Shown here one piece after another: positions 1-11,249 of a stretch of DNA of 64,000 nucleotides. The position numbers and the translations under genes are program-made. The stretch comes from Saxidomus purpurata (lineage: Eukaryota; Mollusca; Bivalvia; Venerida; Veneridae). The stretch covers positions 12,394,007 through 12,458,006 of the forward strand of contig JAFMSR010000007.1 of NCBI GenBank assembly GCA_022818135.1. Reading direction: 5' to 3'. The notes beneath the pieces were generated by a model. It made no database searches. It was not told where the DNA came from and worked only from the letters and a program-made list of their open reading frames with translations. Positions within the stretch are counted from its first letter, which is position 1, and each line of letters opens with the position of its first letter.

Positions 1-1121
1 GTTCATGATGCATTCAAAATACTCCCTCCATTACTTGATTTAGCTTCCTCTTATGTGAAAAAAACAAAAATCTTATGTGAGCCTTCTTTTCCTCACTCGA
101 AGGTCCTGGTTTTGTTCATTGTCACCTCATAGTTTCGTGGTGAGTTGGTAGACGTTCTTTACGTCTTGCTGTTCACCGGTTAGCACAGCTTCCCCTGCTA
201 GTCGCTAAAAACATTGTACACTGGCATTTGTCTTTTCTGGCAAAAATCTTGACTTGCCTTTCTTTTTCCATGAAGAGCGCAGCAGACCTCTCAGTCAACC
301 TTGGTAGCTTGACGGAAAGGAGTTTTGTTCTTCCATTGTTTCCGCCCATCTATCCATGTCCTCCGATGCGCTCCTCTTGGTGTCCTTAACCTGTACAGCA
401 GTCTCAGACATGACATTTTGAAGGATATTGAAGCCGTTTTTCGTCTCGACGTAGAAATTAGACACCCTAGAAAATTGATGGGTTTACATATCTGTTAAGG
501 GGAATCTGGCCAAGTGCCACCAAATTCACCAATGCATTAATATGTATTAATATGTTTCCAACAAATGAAGAATTATTTCATTCTGCCTTAGTTCAACACA
601 ATTTCAGTTGCATTTTCTTGTTGTGTTTACGGTAACATTCTGTAACGTAGATGTAGATTACAGCGTTAACAATGTATCCAGCAATTGAAAAATGTGTATT
701 TTAAGAAACAGTAAGGTTCAATGTAGACATTAAATTCAATTATTGTTATACAGTATATATAGTGATGGGACAACATGGATATTTCATGCAGGTTGACAAA
801 GCTATTTTGCGTCTACATTTTAGGGGGTAACGTAAATTAACATGGTTTAATTTTCTTATACCCCAATGGCCAGCATGAAGACAATGTGAAAATGTTCAGC
901 AGATATTGGGTTTTCAAATAAATAGTGTCTACAAAATTCCCCCGGTGGGGGGACTGTTTCACCTACTTAAGCCTAAATGTGGTAAATGACGATCGGTTTT
1001 GTTGATGGCAACAAGGTCGTTTGAGATATTATATATGAAGGTAAGGCAAGAGATCTTTATGCTGTCCGGTAGCGAGGTCCATTGGAGGTCTTCGAGCATT
1101 TAGGTGATGCTTGTGAAGGAG
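1..1121. other. Unassigned left edge
   Basis: AT-rich sequence without a recognisable gene, apart from one exon-like reading frame on the minus strand (295-466, listed separately). No terminal repeats or satellite units were seen. The earlier exons of tyrosinase gene A should lie to the left of the window, because no copper-binding exon was found here or anywhere before 8348. Confidence 0.5.
295..466 (-). other. Exon-like open reading frame, unrecognised
   Basis: On the minus strand a pyrimidine-rich stretch ending in TAG at 467-469 is followed by about 56 open codons rich in charged residues (it reads VSNFYVETKNGFNILQ at its start and ASEDMDRWAETMEEQN near its end), closed by TGA at 295-297. 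Composition looks more like coding sequence than the surroundings. I do not recognise the family. It could be a terminal exon of a gene, a piece of a transposon protein or chance. Confidence 0.2.
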
Positions 1122-1172
1122 AAAAAAACAAAAATAATATCAAACAGGGAATGCCACGTACCAAAAACGCAG
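1122..1172 (-). repeat. Short 3'-terminal fragment of the GT-tail retroelement
   Basis: About 50 bp matching the extreme 3' end shared by the GT-tail family (CAAAAATAATATCAAACAGG followed by GAATGCCACGTACC, minus strand is the sense strand). It sits directly inside the decayed LINE that follows, so it is a strongly 5'-truncated insertion into an older element. Confidence 0.7.
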
Positions 1173-2440
1173 AAGACTCTTTGCAGAAGCCATGTTGTAG
1201 TGGGTTCAAGTTGTTGTTGATTTCCCCATGTTGCATTACGTGACTGGTAATAATATGTTTCGAGTAGATTACAGCACATACATGTAAGGAGATAGGAAGG
1301 TAGTTCCCCGGGTTGTACTTGCTCCCTTTCTTATATATTGGTGATACATTGGCTTTCCGCCAGTCATCAGGTTTAGTGCTGGTAGTGAGCGAGTAATAAA
1401 AGATGGTGGTAAGAATAGGAGCTCGATGAGTAGATATATCCATTCATTACTCGAGGAATGATTCCATCAGGATCTGGAGATTTGAAGGGGTTCAAGTTGC
1501 TGAGTAGCTTTCCTACCCCGTTGTTTGTGATTAAGATATCGGGAGCTACTAGATGTTTGATGGGTCGGATATATTCTCCAGTGGTGAATTGATGGTCGGA
1601 GTATTTTCAGAAAAAAACAGCATTGCATTGGTGGTTCAAGATGTTTGCTTCAGTTTTTGGATCTAAAAGTTCCCTCAGTCCAGAAATAGACTTGTTATCT
1701 TTTTTCTTGTGTTTAATGCAGCTCCAGAAACGTTTGGAAGTACTCTTGTCGGTATCAGTCGACTACGTTGTTATCAAGTTGACAATGTAAGACCAATATG
1801 CTTGACGAAGTTTCTTCTTGAGAAGTTGCCTGATGGATTTAAAATTAGCTATGTAGGATAGGTTGTTAGATTTCTTCTTTGCCTTGTAGAGAGGATCTCT
1901 TTTCTTCATAAGTTTCTTGATATCAAAAGTAATCCAAGTTGCAGAGTCTTTTGATATTGCCATTGTGTTTGGAATATGATGGTTAATGCTAAACTTTAGA
2001 CTGTTTTTGAAGGTGTTCCATACTACATCAATTATCTGTAAATGGAGATGGTTTGTTAATAGCTCGTATGCTATCCCATTGGGCATTCTTGTAAGGCCGC
2101 AAGTCATTAGTTCCACCAGGACAGAGTCGTGATCAGAGATTTCATGAATTACACAAGTACGGAGCACCTTACTTGGAAGGTTGGTGATGAAGAGATAAAT
2201 GAGGTTGTAGTTTCGGGTTGGCTCCTCAACTAATTGTGTTCAACAATTGTCATCTAAAAATTTCTTTAGTAATGAAGACGGGTGTTTGAGGCATATGAGT
2301 TCAACGTTTTGGATTTCCAGTCCCATCTTTAGTTAAAGTCACCGCCAATAATGATAGTAGCATCGATGATGGATGCTTCTCGATATACTCAGATTCGTCA
2401 AACTAGGTAAAGATGTGTCCGTCGCTAGTTTTGAATTGTA
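1173..2440 (-). mobile_element. Decayed non-LTR retrotransposon (endonuclease plus reverse transcriptase)
   Basis: Read on the minus strand, conserved pieces of a LINE ORF2 appear in the right order. Around 2350-2328 the reading gives IIGGDFN, the APE-type endonuclease motif. At 2167-1763 an open stretch contains EISDHDSVLVEL, the endonuclease SDH motif, followed by the linker with WITFDIKKLMKKRDPLYK. At about 1435-1203 there is the start of the reverse transcriptase, PDDWRKANVSPIYKKG and LNPLQHGFCKES. Stops and frame changes separate the pieces, so it is inactive. The family looks CR1/Jockey-like, but I cannot fix the clade. A 50-bp tail fragment of another retroelement cuts its downstream end. 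Confidence 0.8.
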
Positions 2441-2604
2441 AAATAAGCATAAGTAGAGTGTTTTAGAACCCGCCAGATTAATCTTAGCACATGATCTCAC
2501 AATCAATCAGTAGCTCTGGTACATGAATGTCTCTGATGGCTAAAACTATGCCGACGCTAGGGCGTCCTGTACCTGTATGCGAATCCTTTTGCCATAATTT
2601 GAAA

Positions 2605-2944
2605 ACAAAAAAAACAAAAATAATATCAAACAGGGAATGCCACGTACCAAAAACGCAGCCTCCCCAAAAAACGAGCCCCACAGCACCCAGAAGTGCACAC
2701 CACCAACACACACACTCACACACACACGCACACAAACACGACACACACACACAATCATGTACACACACACATATACACTACCAACACACACTAGCATACA
2801 AAGCAAACACACGAGGACAAAACGAACAATTAAAGGAACACAGTGGGGCACCGCCTTGGAACGGTCAGTGGCAAAAACACCACTGGGGAGCTTAAACCGG
2901 TTTATGGTGCGCACCCAACCTCACTCTTACCCCCACCATGTTCC
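2605..2944 (-). mobile_element. GT-tail retroelement, extra copy of the 3' region
   Basis: A second copy of the tail unit lies directly downstream (in sense direction) of the larger copy at 2945-4600. Sense order: GGAACATGGTGGGGGTAAG start, conserved block around the AAACCGGTTTA palindrome, a TG-rich microsatellite, then the fixed end TTTGATATTATTTTTG. The two copies abut head to tail. The protein-like frames rich in His-Thr or Val-Cys here are translations of the microsatellite, not genes. Confidence 0.75.
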
Positions 2945-3051
2945 AAAAAAACAAAAATAATATCAAACAGGGAATGCCGTGTACCAAAAACGCAGCCTCC
3001 CCAAAACGAGCCCCACAGCACCCAGAAGTGCACACCACCAACACACACACA

Positions 3052-3103
<52 letters not shown>

Positions 3104-3326
3104 CACACAACACACACACACACACACACACACAATCATGTACACACACAAACATACACTACCAACACACACAAGCATACAAAGCAAACACACGAGGACA
3201 AAACGAACAATTAACGGAACACAGTGGGGCACCGCCTTGGAACGGTCAGTGGCAAAAACACCACTGGGGAGCTTAAACCGGTTTATGGTGCGCACCCAAC
3301 CTCACTCTTACCCCCACCATGTTCCA

Positions 3327-4140
3327 AAGTCACAGGACAGTGTAAATAAAAGTAATCCCTGCTAGGTGAATCTCTAACACACGCAATGGAAACAAAAGGC
3401 ATGGTATGTAAAACACAAAAATGCTCGTGTATAAATATATAAAAAGCAAACCTTGAGAACCAAAAAACGTATGTACTCAATGCCTTTGCAGAAGGCAGAG
3501 CACCAAGAGAAACACCCTTAAGGGCCCGACGAAACAGGCCAGAGGACAGAAATCAAAACAGTTTCGTCCCATTGGGATTTAAAAACTGCCCATCACAGAG
3601 TCCTCCCCCTCTTCCGTCAGACACAATCAAAGAGGGAAGCATAGCGTCCAACTGTAAACGGGTTGAACACCAAACATGCGGTGTGTCTCAAAACAGTAGG
3701 GTCGTAACCTCTTTTAACAAAACGTTTTATAATTTTAGCAAAGTCACAGGACAGTGTAAATAAAAGTAATCCCTGCTAGGTGAATCTCTAACACACGCAA
3801 TGGAAACAAAAGGCATGGTATGTAAAACACAAAAATGCTCGTGTATAAATATATAAAAAGCAAACCTTGAGAACCAAAAAACGTATGTACTCAATGCCTT
3901 TGCAGAAGGCAGAGCACCAAGAGAAACACCCTTAAGGGCCCGACGAAACAGGCCAGAGGACAGAAATCAAAACAGTTTCGTCCCAGTGGGATTTAAAAAC
4001 TGCCCATCACAGAGTCCTCCCCCTCTTCCGTCAGACACAATCAAAGAGGGAAGCATAGCGTCCAACTGTAAACGGGTTGAACACCAAACATGCGGTGTGT
4101 CTCAAAACAGTTGGGTCGTAACCTCTTTTAACAAAAATTA
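3327..4140 (-). repeat. Tandem pair of ~410-bp units in retroelement 3' region
   Basis: Two nearly identical copies beginning AGTCACAGGACAGTGTAAAT at about 3328 and about 3741. Differences are few (for example CCATTGGG versus CCAGTGGG). The single copy at 19430-19557 lacks this duplication, so the duplication is a feature of this insertion or subfamily. Confidence 0.85.
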
Positions 4141-4142
4141 TT

Positions 4143-4590
4143 TTATAATTTTATAATTTTAGCAAATACAGTTGGAAAATTGCCATGACCCAAAATCTTA
4201 CGAAGTTTGTAAACCACATCCCCATAAAAATCGGGTTTTGAAATACCTTCTCGCAGAAGAGTCTTTAGATTACTATTGAATTTCAAAACCAAATCAGAAT
4301 TACGATAGTAAAATTTAGCAAAATATTTACGCAATTTGTAATAACGGTAGCCCTGTTGAAGAAGTTTATTTGTAATATATTGATTACGTTCATTGAAATC
4401 CTCAACATAACTACACGCTCTGGCAAACCGAATTAACTGAGAAATGTATACCCCGTAAGATGTAGCACGAGGTACATCCCCATCCAAATGGGGGAAATTT
4501 ACAATACTAAAATTAAAATCATCCCTCTTGTCATAAATTTTGGTATGTATAATATTGTTATAAATAGAGAGATGTAAATCTAACTAGAAA
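4143..4590 (-). pseudogene. C-terminal fragment of a retroelement reverse-transcriptase protein
   Basis: Open frame reading KIYDKRDDFNFSIVNFPHLD, then DGDVPRATSYGVYISQLIRF, ARACSYVEDFNERN and KPDFYGDVVYKLRKILG. This block (KRDDFNF, YGVYISQLIRFAR, FYGDLVYK) is a well-known conserved C-terminal region that follows the polymerase palm and thumb in many metazoan reverse-transcriptase retroelements; I know the family by its motifs but not its formal clade name. Catalytic motifs (YxDD) are not in the fragment because the element is 5'-truncated. The methionine at 4487 is internal, not a start. Confidence 0.75.
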
Positions 4591-5608
4591 TGTGTCCATA
4601 GGACACGGATGCCCCCACACGCCACTGTTCTGTCAATCTCATGACTCTAGGTCAAATATTTTTTGGACTACATGTGCCACAAGTTGAAAACTAAAAATCA
4701 ACAAAGGGCCATAATTCTGTTAAATTTGGTCGCAGCAAAAATTCCTTCCTTTACTACCATCTACACATTAAGGTTGTTCATCCCTGGAAGTTTAAGCAAA
4801 ATCTGCCATCCGGTTTAAGAGGAGTTGCATTCACAAAATTTCTACATAGTATATAATGAAAAAATCAACAAAGGGCCATAATTCTGTTAAATTTGGTTGC
4901 AGCAAAAATTCCTTCCTTTACTGCCATCTACACATTAAGGTTGTTCATCCCTGGAAGTTTAAGCAAAATCTGCCATCCGGTTTAAGAGGAGTTGCATTCA
5001 CAAAATTTCTACATAGTATATAGTGAAAAAATCAACAAAGGGCCATAATTCTGTAAAATTTGGTCGCAGCGAAATTCTTTCCTTTACTACCATCTACACC
5101 TTAACGTTGTTCATCCCTGTAAGTTTAAGCAAAATCTGCCATCCGGTTTAAGAGGAGTTGCGTCCACAAAATTTCTACATAGTATCTAGTGAAAAAATCA
5201 ACAAAGGGCCATAATTCTGTTAAATTTGGTCGCAGCAAAAATTCCTTCCTTTACTACCATCTACACATTAAGGTTGTTCATCCCTGTAAGTTTAAGCAAA
5301 ATCTGCCATCCGGTTTAAGAGGAGTTGCGTTCACAAAATTTCTACATAGTATCTAGTGAAAAAATCAACAAAGGGCCATAATTCTCTTAAATTTGGTCGC
5401 AGCAAAAATTCCTTCCTTTACTACCATCTACACATTAAGGTTGTTCATCCCTGTAAGTTTAAGCAAAGTCTGCCATCCGGTTTAAGAGGAGTTGCGTTCA
5501 CAAGATTTCGGGACGTACGGACGGACGGACGGACGGACTGACGGATTGACGGACGGACGGACGGACAAGTGCAACGCTATATGCTCCCACATTGTGGGGG
5601 CATAAAAA
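4580..5608 (+). mobile_element. Satellite-bearing (pearl-like) element with ACGG tract
   Basis: Left flank holds GGACACGGATGCCCCCAC. It is followed by five tandem units of about 168 bp (each with CAACAAAGGGCCATAATTCT and GTTGTTCATCCCTG), then an ACGG-rich tract (5511-5572) and a right flank with a hairpin around CCCACATTGTGGGGGCATA. This left flank, tandem core, tetranucleotide, right flank order is that of pearl-type non-autonomous elements of bivalves. No protein is encoded. Confidence 0.8.
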
Positions 5609-5684
5609 TGAAGCACCAGTATAGAAGTTGGAAGGAAATATCTGGTTGTCAATTATAGATGGGTCCAACAAGGTTTCTGTGTCC

Positions 5685-5891
5685 AATTGTTCGTTTTGTC
5701 CTCGTGTGTTTGCTTTGTATGCTAGTGTGTGTTGGTAGTGTATGTGTGTGTGTATACATGATTGTGTGTGTGTGTGTTGTGTGTGTGTGTGTGTTGGTGG
5801 TGCGCACTTCTGGGTGCTGTGGGGCTCGTTTTGGGGAGGCTGCGTTTTTGGTACGTGGCATTCCCTGTTTGATATTATTTTTGTTTTTTTG
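5685..5891 (+). mobile_element. GT-tail retroelement, 5'-truncated copy
   Basis: Plus-strand sense copy starting at ATTGTTCGTTTTGTCCTCGT, running through the TG microsatellite and the conserved TGCACTTCTGGGTGCTGTGG-like block (here TGCGCACTTC) to the fixed end TTTGATATTATTTTTG plus a T run. Open frames over it are microsatellite translations. Confidence 0.8.
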
Positions 5892-6099
5892 GCTTGGCAT
5901 ACTTGTAGAACTGATTTCCAGTATAAATGTACTAGGAGAGATGGAGTACCAGCCCATTTGCAGACCAGTAATGGTGTGTTTATACTAATACCTGAGTATC
6001 CTGTTGTAGGATGTTCTTCAAAAGAGCAGAAAAGATCATCAAATATAGAAGGAGCATCATATTCTCATCAAAATAATTTGTAAAATTTCAAAATGGCCG

Positions 6100-6760
6100 C
6101 CGAAGACGACTGATTTGAAACCGGAAGTGGATGTAATAATCTTGAAATTGTGTTAAAGGACATCAGGACCGGGATTTTAACAATAATTTCTACTCTCAAT
6201 CTGCTGGCTTCTAGTATCAGTTTAGAAGCAATAACTAGAAAAGTAATTATACAAGAGGGCCAAGTTGGCCCTATATCGCTCACCTTGGTACAAGTCCACT
6301 TACCTGGTGGAAGATCACTAGACAATGTTATATACCAAATAGGTTTTCCTATATACATCTTTGTAAAACAAATAACCCCTCTTAGGAAAGGCCAATTTTG
6401 ACCCCAGGGGCATAATATGAACACACTTTGAAGAGGTCTACTCGGCAATGCTACATGCCAACTATCTAAGCTCTAGGCCTTGTGGTTTCAGAGAAGAAGA
6501 TGTTTAAAGCTCTTCCTATTTGTTGCCAAATAACTTAGCTCTAGGCCTTGTGGTTTCAGAGAAGATTTTTTAAAATGTTCCTATAAGCCTATGCAAAACT
6601 ACGTGACCCGGGGTCATAACTTGAACAATATTGGTAGAGGCCCACTAGCCAATGCTACATACCAAATATCTAAGCTCTAGGCCTTGTGATTTCAGAGAAG
6701 AAAATTTTTACAGTTTCTCCTATTTGTTGCCAAATCGGAGGAAGATAGACATCTGCACTT
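6100..6760 (+). repeat. Degenerate repeat with 'TCTAAGCTCTAGGCCTTG' units
   Basis: Three diverged units of the phrase TATCTAAGCTCTAGGCCTTG followed by TGGTTTCAGAGAAGA (around 6460, 6535 and 6670). The same phrase occurs at 52140-52480. This looks like another satellite-bearing family in an older state. No gene seen. Confidence 0.6.
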
Positions 6761-7264
6761 AAGCGCATGCGTATCCCACGTTGTATGTCGTGGATAATAT
6801 TCTGAAATACTGCTCTGAACCTTTTATGCAATAACCTAAGATTAAATAATACATTTCAGAGGAAATTGTACAAGTTTGAAGTTGTTACATCGGTAGAAAC
6901 AGATTTCATGCTATAGTTTTTGTTGCGGCCATTTTGAATTTGTGTGGCCATTTTGGATTTATACTGATTTTATTTATGACAAATATGTATCTAAACACTA
7001 GATGACATAGTAAAGTACTTGATTACAAAGTTCTGACCTCCTCAGAAATAAAGTAATCAGACTATTAATGAATTCAAGAAATCCCCAGTTTTCTTTCAAT
7101 TTTTCAACGTTTTACCAAAAAAATAAGTGAAACACAGCAGCAGATTTTAGTAGATTCCGGGTGGTGAACGCTACGTTTTCGCACATACAATTACAACTTT
7201 AAACAAGCAATCAATAATTATTTTCAAGTTGATTTATCATTGTCACGTAAAAGTCTTATCGGGA

Positions 7265-8050
7265 TGTAAATAAAGTGAATCTAACATGTTCATGAGTTGT
7301 GGATAAGGAAATCCCACCCGAGGGTTGAGATACGCCCAAAAACGTAACTCTGCCGAGTTTTTTGGACGCATCTCAACCCGAAGGTAGGATTTCCTTATCC
7401 ATAACTAAATGGACATTTTAGATTTATTTTCTCACCGTTTAAATCGCATTTTCACACAAGCAAGAAGGAATAAGTGCAAATACAGGATGGGGATGACAAT
7501 CAACTTTTTCTCGAATTTTACTTAAAAACTGCTATAGATGGATAGAAAATGATCTAACTAAGATGAGCACGAGGTTCAGATCGAAATATTTGTCACTTCG
7601 GGTGGCTGTTTCGCGGGAACTCGGCAGAGCCTCGTTCCGGCCAAAACAGTCACCCTCAGTGACGAATAGTTCGATATGAACCTCGTGCTCATATAAGAAA
7701 CTAATAATCTCACATGGGTAAATGCGCGGTAAAAGTGAATCTAACATGTTCACGAGTTGTGGATAAGGAAATCCCACCAAAGGGTTGAGATACGTCCAAA
7801 AACGAGGCTCTGCCGAGTTTTTTGAGCCGAGGTTTTTGGACATATCTCAACGCGAGGGTGGGATTTCCTTATGCACAACTCAATGAACATGGTAGATTTA
7901 TTTTCTCACCGTTTAAATCACATTTTCACACAAGTTAGAAGGAATAAGAGCAAATACAGGATGGGGATGAAAAATTGAAAAATCAACTTTTTCTCGAATT
8001 TTACTTCAAAACTGCTAAAGATGGACAGAAAATGATCTAACTAAGAAAAT
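7265..8050. repeat. Duplicated inverted-repeat block
   Basis: Two direct copies (about 7265-7540 and 7732-8045) both contain GTTGTGGATAAGGAAATCCC, an inverted arm of itself (GGATTTCCTTATCCATAACT), and CTCACCGTTTAAATC. Between them, 7555-7700 is a second inverted repeat centred on GTTCCGGCC, whose arms read GAGCACGAGGTTCAGATCGA and its near-complement. Each arm pair could form a long hairpin. A diverged relative of the central part lies at 9165-9290. Confidence 0.65.
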
Positions 8051-8059
8051 AAATACCAA

Positions 8060-8347
8060 CAACCCTGTGTTTATTTAAAAAATAACAATTTTACAGTCAT
8101 ATTTTGATTTTGATGTCTGCTTACAATTAAGGTAAAAATAGTCCGGCAGCGATGTGTGATAAGCGATGTGAGATAAGTTTATCTCACAAGGGTACATGCG
8201 CGGAAATCTGTATCTCATAGGTGAGAAATATAATATCTCATAGGTGAGAAATATAATATCTCATAGGTGAGAAAAATGCATATGCAATTAGCAATTGACC
8301 ATTTATAACGGTTCAGTATAACATATTCTGTATTCAATTTATTTCAG
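8060..8347. other. Intron end before tyrosinase A exon
   Basis: Non-coding sequence with three tandem copies of ATCTCATAGGTGAGAAATAT (about 8212-8272). It ends in the acceptor TATTTCAG immediately before the exon at 8348. The same acceptor and first exon codons occur in gene B at 40691-40704. Confidence 0.6.
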
Positions 8348-8787
8348 TTGTGGGGATATAGACATTGAAACAGACTACAGGCCAAACAATAACCTTGGCG
8401 CAGTTTCAACCGAATTTCAGGGACCAGATGACCTTATGTGGGGCTATTCGCATATTAAAAACAAGTATGGACTCAGTCTGAATTGGACAAACGACTTTTA
8501 TAACTATGCACCGCAGCCTTCTTGTCCAGACAACTGCAAAGGAGAATATCTGTACTGCGATACCAAAGCAGATCCAAGATATCCCCAAGGACTTTGTATG
8601 ACTAGGACCAAAGATGCATGCAAACGTGAAGACGTACGGGAGACGAGAGCAGTCACAGAAAATATTGACATTTTTGTACCAAAGTTACCATGTTCTGCTG
8701 GTATGAGACTGAAAGGACTTCCAGGAGACGGTCGAAACAGAGAAACATCAGAAAAGAAGAGCCAACGTATATTGCTCGAGGAAATTG
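8348..8787 (+). CDS. Tyrosinase gene A, penultimate exon (partial gene)
   Basis: A 440-bp exon between acceptor TATTTCAG and donor GTAGGAAA. It encodes the region after the second copper site of a mollusc tyrosinase: CGDIDIETDYRPNNNL, then a cysteine-rich segment PSCPDNCKGEYLYCDTKADP, RYPQGLCMTRTKDACKR, and LPGDGRNRETSE. It begins with the last base of a split codon and ends one base into the next. Gene B has an exon of exactly the same length and phase with very similar protein (40700-41139). The upstream copper-binding exons are not in the window, so this gene is cut by the left edge. The substrate is probably phenolic (family knowledge). The segment has no catalytic histidines. Confidence 0.88.
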
Positions 8788-9164
8788 GTAGGAAACATGT
8801 ATTTTTGTATTTCAACAAACGTCACATTCACAATATCGCAGAGGACACCATCTTTAGCATAGTGTTACGGTACTGTTTATCTTGAAGAAATTACTAATCA
8901 ATGATCAATGACGAATTATTTCTTACATACCCGGATCGATATTTCCTGTGATTTTGCTCAAGCTAGAAAAGCCGGTCTGGCACCCCTCATATGCCGGACG
9001 ACTCTCGTGAATGACTTATGACGTAACGTAATTAACATTGTGACGTCACTTTCCTAAACACAACGTCGGAATATCTTTAGTTTTTATATGATAATACACC
9101 ATTTTAATAAGTTTGCATTTAGAAATCTACTTGAAGAAAATGTTTCTGTAATAATGCATTTGGT

Positions 9165-9290
9165 TCAGATGGAAATATCCGTCCATAAGGGTGACTGTTT
9201 TGAGGGAGCCCCGCTCTCGGCAAACATTTACCCTTGGTGACATTTATTCAATCTGAATCTGATATTTCGATCTGAACCTCGTGCTCTTGA
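9165..9290. repeat. Diverged inverted repeat in tyrosinase A intron
   Basis: Contains GTGACTGTTTTGAGGGAGCC, a near-complementary arm further on, and GAACCTCGTGCTC. This resembles the central block at 7555-7700, so it is likely a decayed copy of the same family. Confidence 0.5.
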
Positions 9291-9728
9291 CAGAAACTAT
9301 GAATCTGCATTTAATTCAAAGATACTCTAACTGTTACATGTTGTATTAGAAAATCTTACTGACAATTATTATAGACTACAACAATAATGACTGTTGGGAC
9401 TGTTGTTTATTTCAATTCACCGCATCTTAATTTATGAAAAAATGTCAAGAGGTTTCATGATTTGGAGTTTCGATGCAAAGTAATTAACCATGAAGGTCAG
9501 AGGCGTAGGTGATTTGTAACGGCGCATTCGAACGACTAATAGTTGTTATATGGCCCAAAAGGACATTATTTCCATTCTTACATGATCAGATATTACAAAC
9601 TTTTAGATGCAGAACTGCAAAGCGTTGTTTTCTATGCATATATTTATTTAACGTCATGCGGCATAATATGACGTCATTTTACGGCATATCGGTTCCCGCA
9701 TTTCCATGGCTTAATAAAGCCCATTCTT

Positions 9729-10560
9729 ATGCCCCCTAAGGGTGGCATATTAAAATCGCACCGTCCTACTGTCTATCCGACTGTGCCTCCCCACTTACAC
9801 ATGTGTGTCCGGACTATAACTTAGTCATGCATTGAAGAATTTAAAATTAAATCACGTCCCTACCTTGAAGGTCAAGGTCACACTTAGAGTTTGAAGGTAA
9901 TGGATTACTATGTATATGCATATATGCACACATTCGTGTCCGGACTGTTACTTTGTCATGCATTGGAGGATTTTAAAATGACTTTGCACAAATGTCTAGC
10001 ACACAAAGACGAAGAGTCGCGTGCAAGCTCAAAGGTCAAGGTCACACTTAGAGTTTGAAAGTAATGGATTTCTATGTATATTCATATATGCACACATTCG
10101 TGTCCGGACTGTTACTTTTTCATGCATTGAAGGATTTTAAAATAACTTGGCACACATATCTAGCATATCAAGACGCTGTGTCGCGTGCAAGACCCACGTC
10201 ACTACCTCAAAGGTCGAGGTCACACTAAGAGTTTTAGGTAATGGAATCCTTTATATATGCATAAATTTGTGTCCGGACTGTAACTTTGTTATGCATTGAT
10301 TGATTTAAAAATAACTTTGTACACATGTCTAGCACATCAAGCTGATGTGTCACGTGCTACACCCATGTCCCTACCTTAAAGGTCAAGGTCACACTTAGTG
10401 TTTAAAAGTAATGGAATACTGTATGCATGGTTACTCCATCATGCATGGAAAGATTTTAAAATTACATAGAACATTTATGGAGCACATGGAGAGGACACAG
10501 ACTGTGGAACACCTCTTTCTCGGGCATTCGTCACTTGTGAGGGACAGCTATTGTTCTACT
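9729..10560 (+). mobile_element. Pearl-type satellite element (copy 1)
   Basis: Starts ATGCCCCCTAAGGGTGGCAT, continues with a decayed tetranucleotide tract (CCGTCC/TGTC) and about four tandem units of about 178 bp. Units contain GTGTCCGGACTGTNACTTTG, GAAGGATTTTAAAATNACTT and AAAGGTCAAGGTCACACTTA. It ends near GTGAGGGACAGCTATTGTTC. Related copies lie at 25858-26945 (opposite strand) and 46416-47490. Non-coding. Confidence 0.85.
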
Positions 10561-10814
10561 CCCCTTATAAAGTGACAAACTGGCGAGTCATGTTTGAATA
10601 AGAATTTATCTATGGCTTTGAGCGCATTATCGAAATTGAATCATTCCTAGGGAATGATGTGCTGGTGGAATACTTCACGAGGGCTGGTGGAATATTTCAC
10701 GAGGGCGAAGCTCCACAGAATTATTACGTATGCACATTATCGCCGTAGCCATCCTCCGAGGCATAGATTATTTCGATTCTAATAAGCCTAATAAACCGAC
10801 TTTTTGAAAGCATG

Positions 10815-10933
10815 TATTAGTATAGTAATATGATCAATATCACGGATTGGCTCTCGCCAAGGTCGGATCATGCTCGTGCTACGCACTCGTATGAATTCGA
10901 CACACGACTCGGTAATAAAATACTATACTAATA
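10815..10933. repeat. Small element with 13-bp terminal inverted repeats
   Basis: TATTAGTATAGTA at 10815-10827 is matched by its exact complement TACTATACTAATA at 10921-10933. The 119-bp interval also has inner partial symmetry (GTGCTACGCACTCG). MITE-like size, no coding capacity. Confidence 0.5.
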
Positions 10934-11249
10934 AGCCATGTCAAAAATTAAATAGCATATTATAGCGAAGTGGTGCTGTTAATCCAAACCTAACAACTTT
11001 TTGCAAATATTTACTTAGGTTGTTGATTCTAGCCATTGAATAATTATTATTTTTGAAAGAGCGAGTAGCTTTAATACATGTATTGCTTAATACGAAACAA
11101 TGAAATACTAAATAGGATGAAAGTGATTAAATGGACATTTCGGAAAGGGTGATTACTAAGTTGTTACAATTTGTAGCCAGATCCATTTGCTCTTTTTTAC
11201 TGATTTATGTAGATGTTGAATTCTGATTTTATCTATCTTTTCTCTTTAG

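Larger units (their letters stand above)
2945..4600 (-). mobile_element. RT-type retroelement, 3' half, with duplicated 3' region
   Basis: Longest copy of the GT-tail family. On the minus strand it runs from the C-terminal part of a reverse-transcriptase-family protein (about 4590-4143), through two tandem ~410-bp non-coding units (4140-3738 and 3738-3327), into the GT-rich tail with an ACGC/CA microsatellite (3041-3135) and the fixed 3' end at 2945. The 5' part is missing. The same tail occurs about ten times in this window with different 5' break points, as expected for target-primed reverse transcription. Confidence 0.75.

Noticed and set aside
2484..3365. Many overlapping frames rich in His-Thr or Val-Cys on both strands
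   Set aside because: They are translations of CA/TG and ACGC microsatellites inside the retroelement tail. The same holds at 5649-6083, 19042-19458, 31026-31382, 43341-44344 and 62871-63062.
4580..5608. CRISPR array
   Set aside because: Tandem units are ~168 bp and nearly identical throughout, without short repeats and unique spacers. The context is eukaryotic.
5356..5686. Short frames ending in RTDGRTD or beginning with PSVRPSV repeats
   Set aside because: Translations of the ACGG tetranucleotide tract.
8504..8818. Minus-strand frame of 104 codons over tyrosinase A exon (also 40856-41092 over gene B)
   Set aside because: Shadows of the plus-strand tyrosinase exons. Conservation follows the plus-strand frame and splice sites.
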